Below, piece by piece: positions 17,001-29,000 of a stretch of 64,000 nt of DNA (its first letter is position 1; each line of letters begins with the position of its first letter). Location of the stretch: positions 62,001 through 126,000 of the forward strand of contig JADKBU010000002.1 in the NCBI GenBank assembly GCA_016714935.1, read 5' to 3'. The position numbers and the translations under genes were made by a program. The notes under the pieces were generated by a model, which worked only from the letters and a program-made list of their open reading frames with translations, had not been told where the DNA came from and ran no database searches. This DNA is from Candidatus Accumulibacter propinquus. GTDB lineage: Bacteria > Pseudomonadota > Gammaproteobacteria > Burkholderiales > Rhodocyclaceae.

Positions 17001-20000
17001 AGCGCGCTGTCTTCGTCGGTGAGGAAGGTGTCGTCGACGGCGACCGGCAGGTCGTCGATGGGGTTGACGGTCAGGAGGGCGGTGGCGGTGGAGACATCGC
17101 CATCGGCATCGGTCAGGGTGTAGGTGAAGCTGTCGGGGCCGTGGTAGTCGGCGTCCGGGGTGTAGGTGAAGCTGCCGTCGGCGTTGACCACGACGCTGCC
17201 GTGGCTGGGTCCGGTGGCGAGCGCCCAGGTGTTGCCGCCATCCCCCGAGGGGGTGTCGTTGGGGGCCAGGGTCTGTCCGGTCAGCGCGCTGTCTTCGTCG
17301 GTGAGGAAGGTGTCGTCGACGGCGACCGGCAGGTCGTCGATGGGGTTGACGGTCAGGAGGGCGGTGGCGGTGGAGACATCGCCATCGGCATCGGTCAGGG
17401 TGTAGGTGAAGCTGTCGGGGCCGTGGTAGTCGGCGTCCGGGGTGTAGGTGAAGCTGCCGTCGGCGTTGACCACGACGCTGCCGTGGCTGGGTCCGGTGGC
17501 GAGCGCCAGGTGTTGCCGCCATCCCCCAGGGGGTGTCGTTGGGGCCAGGGTCTGTCCGGTCAGCGCGCTGTCTTCGTCGGTGAGGAAGGTGTCGTCGACG
17601 GCGACCGGCAGGTCGTCGATGGGGTTGACGGTCAGGAGGGCGGTGGCGGTGGAGACATCGCCATCGGCATCGGTCAGGGTGTAGGTGAAGCTGTCGGGGC
17701 CGTGGTAGTCGGCGTCCGGGGTGTAGGTGAAGCTGCCGTCGGCGTTGACCACGACGCTGCCGTGGCTGGGTCCGGTGGCGAGCGCCCAGGTGTTGCCGCC
17801 ATCCCCGAGGGTGTCGTTGGGGGCCAGGGTCTGTCCGGTCAGCGCGCTGTCTTCGTCGGTGGTGAAGCTGTCGGCTACGGCGACCGGGAGGTCGTCTACT
17901 GGGTTGACGGTCAGGAGGGCGGTGGCGGTGGAGACATCGCCATCGGCATCGGTCAGGGTGTAGGTGAAGCTGTCGGGGCCGTGGTAGTCGGCGTCCGGGG
18001 TGTAGGTGAAGCTGCCGTCGGCGTTGACCACGACGCTGCCGTGGCTGGGTCCGGTGGCGAGCGCCCAGGTGTTGCCGCCATCCCCGAGGGGTGTCGTTGG
18101 GGGCCAGGGTCTGTGTCAGCGCGCTGTCTTCGTCGGTGAGGAAGGTGTCGTCGACGGCGACCGGCAGGTCGTCGATGGGGTTGACGGTCAGGAGGGCGGT
18201 GGCGGTGGAGACATCGCCATCGGCATCGGTCAGGTGTAGGTGAAGCTGTCGGGGCCGTGGTAGTCGGCGTCCGGGTGTAGGTGAAGCTGCCGTCGGCGTT
18301 GACCACGACGCTGCCGTGGCTGGGTCCGGTGGCGAGCGCCCAGGTGTTGCCGCCATCCCCCGAGAGTGTCGTTGGGGCCAGGGTCTGCCGGTCAGCGCGC
18401 TGTCTTCGTCGGTGAGGAAGGTGTCGTCGACGGCGACCGGCAGGTCGTCGATGGAGTTGACGGTCAGGAGGGCGGTGGCGGTGGAGACATCGCCATCGGC
18501 ATCGGTCAGGGTGTAGGTAAGCTGTCGGGGCCGTGGTAGTCGGCGTCCGGGGTGTAGGTGAAGCTGCCGTCGGCGTTGACCACGACGCTGCCTGGCTGGG
18601 TCCGGTGGCGAGCGCCCAGGTGTTGCCGCCATCCCCGAGGGGTGTCGTTGGGGCCAGGGTCTGTCCGGTCAGGCGCTGTCTTCGTTGGTGAGGAAGGTGT
18701 CGTCGACGGCGACCGGCAGGTCGTCGATGGGGTTGACGGTCAGGAGGGCGGTGGCGGTGGAGACATCGCCATCGGCATCGGTCAGGGTGTAGGTGAAGCT
18801 GTCGGGGCCGTGGTAGTCGGCGTCCGGGGTGTAGGTGAAGCTGCCGTCGGCGTTGACCACGACGCTGCCGTCTGGGTCCGGTGGCGAGCGCCCAGGTGTT
18901 GCCGCCATCCCCCGGGGTGTCGTTCGGGCCAGGTCCGGTCAGCGCGCTGTCTTCGTCGGTGAGGAAGTGTCGTCGACGGCGACCGGCAGGTCGTCGATGG
19001 GTTGACGGTCAGGGGGCGGTGGCGGTGGAGACATCGCCATCGGCATCGGTCAGGTGTAGGTGAAGCTGTCGGGGCCGTGGTAGTCGGCGTCCGGGGTGAG
19101 GTGAAGCTGCCGTCGGCGTTGACCACGACGCTGCCGTGGCTGGGTCCGGTGGCGAGCGCCCAGGTGTTGCCGCCATCCCCGAGGTGTCGTGGCAGGCGGT
19201 CGTCGAGGGGGCGGCAGGAGGGCGGGGGCGGTGGAGACACGCCCGGCGGGGAGGTCGGGGCCGTGGTAGCGGGCCGGGGGGCCCCGCGCGCACGCCGGTG
19301 CGGTGTCGTTGGGGGCCAGGGTCTGTCCGGTCAGCGCGCTGTCTTCGTCGGTGAGGAAGGTGTCGTCGACGGCGACCGGCAGGTCGTCGATGGGTTGACG
19401 GTCAGGAGGGCGGTGGCGGTGGAGACATCGCCACCGGCATCGGTCAGGTGTAGGTGAAGCTGTCGGGGCCGTGGTAGTCGGCGTCCGGGTGTAGGTGAAG
19501 CGCCGTCGGCGTTGACCACGACGCTGCCGGCTGGGTCCGGTGGCGAGGCCAGGTGTTGCCGCCATCCCGAGGGTGTCGGTGGGGCCAGGGTCTGTCGGTC
19601 AGCGCGCTGTCTTCGTCGGTGAGGAAGGTGTCGTCGACGGCGACCGGCAGGTCGTGGGGTGACGGTCAGGAGGGCGGTGGCGGTGGAGACATCGCCCGGC
19701 ATCGGTCAGGGTGTAGGTGAAGCTGTCGGGGCCGTGGTAGTCGGCGTCCGGGGTGTAGGTGAAGCTGCCGTCGGCGTTGACGACGACGCTGCCGTGGCTG
19801 GGTCCGGTGGGGAGGGCCGAGGTGTTGCCGCCATCCCCGAGGGGTGTCGTTGGGGCCAGGGTCTGCCGGTCAGCGCGCTGTCTTCGTCGGTGAGGAAGGT
19901 GTCGTCACGGCGACCGGCAGGTCGTCGATGGTTGACGGTCACGTCGACGGTGGTCCTGACGCCACCGGAAGTGACCGTGTAGGTGAAGCTGTCGGGCCGG

Positions 20001-23000
20001 GTAGTCGGCGTCCGGGGTGTAGGTGAGCGTGCCGTCGGCAGCGAAAGCGACGCTGCCGTGGGCGCCCTGGGTCACCGCGCTGACGACGCGGCCGGCGTTC
20101 TCGAAGTTGTCGGCACTCGCCCCGTGGCTGCCGGTGATCGCGTTGAAACTGATCGGGGTGTCTTCGTCGGTGATGACGGTGTCGGCCACGATGTCCGCGA
20201 CCGGGGTGACGGCGATGGCCAGCGTATCGGTGTCGGTCAGCACGCCGTCGGAGGCGATCGTGAGGTCGAGACTGCCGGCGCCGGTATTGAAGTCGGCGGT
20301 CGGGGGAACGTGAGCAAGCCAGGGCCGCGTTGATCTGCGCCGTCGTGCCGGCGATCGTTACCGTGCCGCTGCCGTCGCCGGTGACCGTGGCGCCGCTGCC
20401 GCCCGTGACGGTCAGCGTGCCGCTGCCCGCCGGCAGGCTCAGGGTGGTCGAGAGACTGGCGTTGTCGACGTCGGCGACCGCGAGCCCGGTGATCACGAGG
20501 GGCGTGTCCTCGAGCGTGCTCTGGGCCAGGGGCAGGTGTTGACCGGCAGGTCATTGACCGGGTTGACGGTCACGTCGACGGTGGTGGTTTCCTCGACGCC
20601 ACCGGAAGTGACCGTGTAGGTGAAGCTGTCGGGCCGTGGTAGTCGGCGTCCGGGGTGTAGGTGAGCGTGCCGTCGGCAGCGAAAGCGACGCTGCCGGGCG
20701 CCCTGGGTCACCGCGCTGACGACGCGGCCGGCGTTCTCGAAGTTGTCGGCACTCGCCCCGTGACTGCCGGTGATCGCGTTGAAACTGATCGGGGTGTCTT
20801 CGTCGGTGATGACGGTGTCGGCCACGATGTCCGCGACCGGGGTGACGGCGATGGCCAGCGTATCGGTGTCGGTCAGCACGCCGTCGGTGGTGGCGATCGT
20901 GAGGTCGAGACTGCCGGCGCCGGTATTGAAGTCGGCGGTCGGGGTGTACGTGAGCGAAGCCAGGGCCGCGTTGATCTGCGCCGTCTGCCGGCGATCGTTA
21001 CCGTGCCGCTGCCGTCGCCGGTGACCGTGGCGCCGCTGCCGCCCGTGACGGTCAGCGTGCCGCTGCCCGCCGGCAGGCTCAGGGTGGTCGAGAGACTGGC
21101 GTTGTCGACGTCGGCGACCGCGAGCCCGGTGATCACGAGGGGCGTGTCCTCGAGCGTGCTCTGGGCCAGGGGCAAGGTGTTGACCGGCAGGTCATTGACC
21201 GGGTTGACGGTCACGTCGACGGTGGTGGTTTCCTCGACGCCACCGGAAGTGACCGTGTAGGTGAAGCTGTCAGGGCCGTGGTAGTCGGCGTCCGGGGTGT
21301 AGGTGAGCGTGCCGTCGGCAGCGAAAGCGACGCTGCCGTGGGCGCCCTGGGTCACCGCGCTGACGACGCGGCCGGCGTTCTCGAAGTTGTCGGCGCTGGC
21401 GCCGTGACTGCCGGTGATCGCGTTGAAACTGATCGGGGTGTCTTCGTCGGTGATGACGGTGTCGGCCACGATGTCCGCGACCGGGGTGACGGCGATGGCC
21501 AGCGTATCGGTGTCGGTCAGCACGCCGTCGGTGGTGGCGATCGTGAGGTCGAGACTGCCGGCGCCGGTATTGAAGTCGGCGGTCGGGTGTACGTGACCGA
21601 AGCCAGGGCCGCGTTGATCTGCGCCGTCTGCCGGCGATCGTTACCGTGCCGCTGCCGTCGCCGGTGACCGTGGCGCCGCGCCGCCCGTGACGGTCAGCGT
21701 GCCGCTGCCCGCCGGCAGGCTCAGGGTGGTCGAGACTGGCGTTGTCGACGTCGGCGACCGCGAGCCCGGTGATCACGAGGGGCGTGTCCTCGAGCGTGCT
21801 CTGGGCCAGGGGCAAGGTGTTGACCGGCAGGTCATTGACCGGGTTGACGGTCACGTCGACGGTGGTGGTTTCCTGACGCCACCGGAAGTGACCGTGTAGG
21901 TGAAGCTGTCGGGGCCGTGGTAGTCGGCGTCCGGGGTGTAGGTGAGCGTGCCGTCGGCAGCGAAAGCGACGCTGCCGTGGGCGCCCTGGGTCACCGCGCT
22001 GACGACGCGGCCGGCGTTCTCGAAGTTGTCGGCACTCGCCCCGTGACTGCCGGTGATCGCGTTGAAACTGATCGGGGTGTCTTCGTCGGTGATGACGGTG
22101 TCGGCCACGATGTCCGCGACCGGGGTGACGGCGATGGCCAGCGTATCGGTGTCGGTCAGCACGCCGTCGGTGGTGGCGATCGTGAGGTCGAGACTGCCGG
22201 CGCCGGTATTGAAGTCGGCGGTCGGGGTGTACGTGAGCGAAGCCAGGGCCGCGTTGATCTGTGCCGTCGTGCCGGCGATCGTTACCGTGCCGCTGCCGTC
22301 GCCGGTGACCGTGGCGCGCTGCCCGCCCGTGACGGTCAGCGTGCCGCTGCCCGCCGGCAGGCTCAGGGTGGCGAGAGACTGGCGTTGTCGACGTCGGCGA
22401 CCGCGAGCCCGGGATCACGAGGGGCGTGTCCTCGAGCGTGCTCTGGGCCAGGGGCAAGTGTTGACCGGCAGGTCATTGACCGGGTTGACGGTCACGTCGA
22501 CGGTGGTGGTTTCCTCGACGCCACCGGAAGTGACCGTGTAGGTGAAGCTGTCAGGGCCGTGGTAGTCGGCGTCCGGGGTGTAGGTGAGCGTGCCGTCGGC
22601 AGCGAAAGCGACGCTGCCGTGGGCGCCCTGGGTCACCGCGCTGACGACGCGGCCGGCGTTCTCGAAGTTGTCGGCACTCGCCCCGTGACTGCCGGTGATC
22701 GCGTTGAAACTGATCGGGGTGTCTTCGTCGGTGATGACGGTGTCGGCCACGATGTCCGCGACCGGGGTGACGGCGATGGCCAGCGTATCGGTGTCGGTCA
22801 GCACGCCGTCGGTGGTGGCGATCGTGAGGTCGAGACTGCCGGCGCCGGTATTGAAGTCGGCGGTCGGGGTGTACGTGAGCGAAGCCAGGGCCGCGTTGAT
22901 CTGCGCCGTCGTGCCGGCGATCGTTACCGTGCCGCTGCCGTCGCCGGTGACCGTGGCGCCGCTGCCGCCCGTGACGGTCAGCGTGCCGCTGCCCGCCGGC

Positions 23001-26000
23001 AGGCTCAGGGTGGTCGAGAGACTGGCGTTGTCGACGTCGGCGACCGCGAGCCCGGTGATCACGAGGGGCGTGTCCTCGAGCGTGCTCTGGGCCAGGGGCA
23101 AGGTGTTGACCGGCAGGTCATTGACCGGGTTGATGTTGACGACGATGCTGCCGCTGCCGGCGAGTTGTCCGCCGTTGCCCTGGTCGCGGCCGCCGCCGTC
23201 GGTTCCGCCGCCGGTAATGTTGGAATTCCGGTCATTGACTGTATAGGCGAGGGTTACCGAAGCGGGCGGGTCTTCGCTGGTGTTGCTGTATCCCAGGGCA
23301 CGGATCACCGCATCCGCGGTGGCGGGCGTGGCGGCGACATTGAAGGTGATGGCGAGCGTGCCTGCCGCCTGGGTGAAGGTGCCGACGGTGGTTCCCGAGA
23401 GGATGACCTGGCCGCCTCCGGCGAGGGTCAGTGCTCCGGTGCCGGAGAACAGATCTTCGGCGTTTGCACCGCCTAACCGCTGCAGGGTCAGGGTGGCTCG
23501 GTCCCAGTTGGCGCCATCGAGCTCGGGGTCGGTCAACTGGACGTTGTTGTCGATCTGGATCGCTGCGCCATTCTCGGTGTAGGGATTGAGCGAGGTCGCG
23601 TCGAGACCGCTGAAGCCGGGGGCGTCGTTGACCGGTGTGACGTTGACGGTCGTGGTCGCGACGAGCGAGGTCTGCTGACCGTTGGCGGCGGCCTCGGAAT
23701 TGACGTCGCGCACGGACCACGAAATCGTCCTCGTCCCGGCTCCGGGATTGTCCGAGCTCGAGTCGAAGCCGATCGATCGTAGCGCGGTCCGGTAGTCGTC
23801 GCGGCTCGCGGTGCCGGTGAGCGTCAGAATTCCGGTGCCAGGGGTGAATGTGCCGCTGATCCCGAGTTGGTCGCTGAAGTTGAGCCGGTCGCCAGCGACG
23901 AAACCAGCGCTGATCGAGATGACGGCGCGGTCGAGCTGAGTGTCGTCTATGTCGGCCAGGCTGAGCAAGGGTTCCAGCGTCACCGCCGCGGCATTCTCGA
24001 GGTAGTCCCGGGTGCTGCCGGCATCGGAAATGGTCGGCACGTCGTTGACCGGACGGACGACAGTGGTGATCGGAATGGTCGCTGCCGACCAGGTGTTGGT
24101 GCCGCCCAACTGCGCCGTGATGTCCGCCGAGGCGTTCAGCACCTGCGGCGAATCCGCCAGACGAACCGAGAGGCTGCCCGGTGTGCCGTGGTATTCGGCA
24201 ACCGGCACGAAGCGCAGTTGCGCCGTGGTCGGCAGGATCAGCGCACTACCATCGGCCAGGCCGGCGGGAACCACAGTCCAGCTGCCGCCGCCATCGGTCG
24301 AGTACTCCCAGGCGCCTTGCGTCGCTGGATTCACGGCATTGCCGACGATGGCCATGCCACCCAGCGCCGTCGCCGAAGAACCAGCGGCGACGGTATCGGT
24401 GGCATCGGAGTAGTTTGCGCCGGTGATCAGTGCCGAAACGGCGGTGCCCGGCGGGTTGCCGGTGTCTTCGTCGACCGCCGCCAGAGTTGCTGTTCCGCTC
24501 GCCACGGGGGCGTCGTTGACGGCCGTGACGGCGGTGCTCAGGCCGACGGCATTGGCCAGGTTCGCGTAGACCGTCGTGCCGCCGGTTGCCCCGCCGGTGA
24601 GGTTCGGCCTGCTGCCAGAAGTGACGCCGCCGGCGGAATCGTCAATCAGACGCACGCTGAGCTGTCCCGGCGTGCCGTTCCAGTTGGCGGTCGGCAGAAA
24701 ACGTAGCGCGTCGGTCGTTTTGAGCAGGAAAGACGAGGTGAGCGATAGTGTCGGCAGGTCAGTCCAGCCGCCGCCGCTGTCGTACTGCCACTTGCCTTGT
24801 GCCGGCGTGGCGGCATTGGTGACGATTGCCACACCGGCGAGGCCGTTGGCGGTCGAGCCGCCCGTCTGGGTGTCGGTGGTGTCGGAAAAAACCGGGGTGA
24901 ACAGGCTGCTGACCGTATTCCCCGGCGGATTGGCCGTATCCTCCAGCACGGCTGTCAGCGTCGTCGTCGCTGCCGTGCGCCTCGGCGCGTCGTTGACCGG
25001 ACTGATGGTGATCAGGACCGTCTCGCTATCGGATTTCGCGCCGCCGGTGCCGGTATTGCCCTGGTCATCGACGGTGACGGTCAATACCTGCTCGTTGCCA
25101 CCACCAACAGTGTTGATATTGGCGGTTGGGGTGAAACGCAGGGTCGAAAGGGCGGCGTTGATGGCGGCCTTGGTACCGGTGAAGACCATCTTCGTGTCGG
25201 TAGTGCCGTCACCGGTACTGAAGCTCAGGCCGGCAATGCTGGCGAGGCTGATCGTGCCCTTGGGTGAGCCGCCCAGATCGAGGGTAATCTTTTCGACGAG
25301 ACCAAAATCGTCGCTGTCAATGAAAGAGATTCCGGCCACGGCATTGTTGCTGCTGTCCTCATTGACCGTCAGCGTGGGCGGCACCGTCAGCACGGGCGCT
25401 TCATTGACGTTGGAGGAGTGGATGTTGAAGCTGCCGCTGCGCGTGTTGTTGCCGGTCACGCCGACGCCTTCGGCACCGTTGTCAAGGTCATTGACGGTGA
25501 CGCTGACCAGCACCGTAGCGTCGAGGTTGGGGTCGGCGGGGGTGTAGGTCATCTGGTTGAGCGTCGCCTGCACATCGGCAGTCGAACCCCTCACCACCAC
25601 CGTCGCGGTGCCGTTGCCGGTCAGCGTCGCGCTACCCTGGGGAACAAACGAGATCGTGCCGTAGGCTGCTCCGATCAGTGTCGAGGCAACCGTCACCTCA
25701 ACGTCATCGGTGGCGCCCTGAGCGATGTCGACTGCGTCACCTACGGCAAACCCGCTGTTGATCGAGAGGCTGACGCCGCTGCTCAGCGTTTGATCGGTCG
25801 GGACGCTCAGCGTCGGCTGGTCGTTGACCGGCACCAGGGTGATGGTGTTATCGACCACTGCGGTCTTCTGGCCGTCTGCGTGCGTGAAATCGGCGATCGT
25901 CGTGCGCAGGTAGAGATTGCCGTTGCCAACGCCCGGATCGTTGTAGTTCGCCGCTCCGGCGAACTTGAGATCGTTCAACGCCACCTGCACTTCGGCCAGC

Positions 26001-29000
26001 GATCCGGTCAGCGTGATCGTGTTGCTGCCGTCGCCGGTGGCCGCGGTCAGCCCGCTGGTCGCGCCGAGGATCAGTCGCCCTTGCGTGCCGGCATTGGCCA
26101 GCGTCGTGTGTCCGGCGTCGCTGTAGAGCGCGACGGTTACCGTGACATCCTGGTCGAAACTATCGGCGTCGGACAGGGCAAAACCGGCAAGCGTCAGCTG
26201 CGCATCCTCGTTCACCGCGTAGGCGCTGGCATTGCCGATCGTCGGCGGATCGTTGAAGTTGGATGCCCGCAGTGCGATATCCTTGCTGACGCGATTGTTG
26301 GTCGCATCCATGGCGCTGCCGTCGGCGTTGAGCGGAGCCGGGCCGCCGTTGGCGCCGATGGTCAGCGTGCCGGTATTGTCACGCGAGCGATCGTCGGCCG
26401 TGATGCGGATCTTGTAATTGCTCGCGTCGGCGTCGCCACCAAAGGCGACGGTCAGCGAAGCCAGGACGGCGTCGACCTGGGCCTTGCTACCCTGCACGAT
26501 CAGTGAATTGCTGGCCTTGCCGGAAAAGAAGGCATTGGCCCCCACCGGGTCGGCAGCAGCGTAGTTCAGTTGTGCGGCAGCGACCGGCGAGTCGGCGTTG
26601 TCAAGCACCTGCACTTCGACGCGGACGAAATCCGCTTCGCCGGCGCTGATGCCGTCCGCCAGGTCGACGTCGGCCAACGTCACGCCAGTGATCGCGGTGG
26701 TGGACGCGCCTGTGGCAAAGGCATCGAGGCTGGCCGGTGCGCTCAGGGTGGGCACATCGTTGCGTGGGGTGATCTCGATGAGGTAAATGGAAGGCACGGC
26801 TGCAGGGGGGGGCTGCTGCGGATAGACGTCGGTGTCGCTGACCCGCCAGTCGCCGTCGCTGACCAGATAGCTGAACGAGTCGGTCGACGTTTCCGTGCCG
26901 CCGTGTTTGTAGGTGATCGCGCCGCTGTCGAGGTCGGCCTGGGTGAACGCCGAACCAACGCCGAGCAGCGCGCCGCCACGCAGCAACTGGCCGTGGACCG
27001 GCGCAGCCATGACCCGATACTGGCGTTGTATCGATGAGTTGTCGTTGTCGCCAAATACCAGATGCGCCCCGGTTGCCGGCGTTGGTACACCCGAACCGGT
27101 GACGCCGCCAATCGTCACATAGCTCGTTGCACCGGCAATCGTTACCGTCGCTCCCTCCTGGATCGCGCCGGCCTCGCCGCTGATCGGTTGCGACTTCGAG
27201 AAATAGGTGGGTGCGTCGTTCACCGGAGAGATGGTGATCGGCATGGTCACTTCCGCGCCGGTGCTCAACTGGTTGGTTGCGGTAGCGATGGCGATGCCCT
27301 GATCGTCGATCGGCACCAGCTTGAAGGAGTCGGTGAAACTTTCGCTGCCGTCGTGAGTGTACTGAAGTTTTCCCGCCGCAAGCTGCGCCGCGCTGACCAC
27401 CGTGCTGCCGGGGGTCACCAGCACGCTATCCAGCGTCAGGCTGCCGTGCGCGACATCGCCGGTGATGCGGAAGCTGAGGAGGTTATCGATCGCATGGCCG
27501 GTTTCCGGAAGCAGGTCTGAAACCGAGTTGTCTGCGTCTGCCAGATGGATGTGCGTATCGGTGACGGAAAAGCTGCCGCCTTCCACGACCAGTTGGCCGC
27601 TTGTGGTCGCCTGTGGGGTATCGTTCTGCGGCGTGATGGTGAAATGGAAGGATTGGAGCGGGTTGCTCGTCTTGTCGCCGTCCGAAACCGAATAACTGAA
27701 CTCGTCGACGAAATCCTCGCCACCGGCATGGGTGAAGCCGACCCGGCCGTCGATGACATCCTGCTGCGTAAAGGACTGGCCGACGGACAGCGACGTGCCG
27801 TTCAGCTTCAGCGACCCGCTGGTCGGCAGAGAAGCCAGGCGATACACCAGTTCGGCAGGGATGTTGTCGGGATCCGTGGCGTGCAGCATCACCGGGGTGA
27901 GCGTCTCGTTGCCGCTCTCGAGCAGGCTCGCACTATTGCTTCCGTCGACGACTGGCACCTGGTTTACCGGCAGGTTGGCCGGTGGCGACGGTCCGTCTCC
28001 GGTTTCGGGTGGTGCGGAAACGGGAATGGTGATGTTGAAACTGTTGACGGTCAGGGTGTCCGTCCCCGGATCATAGATGCCGCCATCGCGCAGGGTGGGA
28101 TAGATCCGCTGGCCACCGTCCTTGACCGTGAAATTGATGCTGTCGGTTCTGGCCGTAGTCGATCGGCTGAAGTAAACCAGGTCGCCGTTGTCGATATTGG
28201 CCTGCGTGAAACTGGTGCCGGGGGTCAGCGTCAGCCCGTTGAGAGTGAAATAACCCAGCGAGGGGTCGGGGACGCTGGTCAGCGTGTAGGTCAGCGCAGT
28301 ATCCGCCGAGTCCGTATCGGTGACCCGCAGCATCGCCGGGGTGATGGTCAGCGCGGCGCTACCAAGAATCTGGGTGACGTCGGTGGCGAGGACCGGATCA
28401 TCGTCATTGGGATGAATGACGAGGTCGACCGTTCCCGAAGCGCTGGCCGGGGTCGCGGTGCCGCCACCGCCGTCGACGACCTTGATGTCGAAACCGTCGG
28501 CCACGCTCTCGCTGCCGTCGTGACTGTAGGTCAGTTTGCTGATGTCGCTGACGAAGAACGGCACGCCGACGCTGGCGGAGATGATCGGAATGCCATCGTA
28601 GGACAGCGTGCCATGGCTGGGCAAACTGGTGATCTGGTAGGTGCTGATCACCTCGCCCTCGGGGTCGCTGACGGTGATCGCGCCCCGCGCCGTGCCGATG
28701 GTGGGCAAGAGCCCGTTGTTGTCCAGTCGGACGCCGGATTCGCCTTCAATCACGGTGATCCTGCCGCCGACAACGGGTGCCTGGTTGACCGGCGTGATCA
28801 TGACGCTCACCGGTTGATTGACGATCAGGCCTCCGGCGCCGTCGTCCACGGTAATCCCGAAGGAATCGCTACTTGGGGCCAGCACCTGCGACCCGTCGTG
28901 GGTGTAGGTCAGCGCATGGATCTGCGCCACCGAAAACGTTGCCCCGACTGCCAGTTCGACGCCGCCGATCTTGAGCACGCCGTGTCCCGGGAGCGCGGCG

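Noticed and set aside
17141..18139. Long plus-strand open frame (332 codons) of Gly/Val-rich repeats, and similar plus-strand frames across 11862-20000
   Set aside because: They are the antisense of the B repeats. Low stop-codon frequency in GC-rich repeated sequence keeps them open; composition is unnatural and no ribosome sites were seen.
11780..23130. CRISPR array or non-coding satellite as explanation for the tandem repeats
   Set aside because: Units are 282 and 645 bases without spacers and translate into coherent Ig-like domains in the frame of a flanking intact gene.
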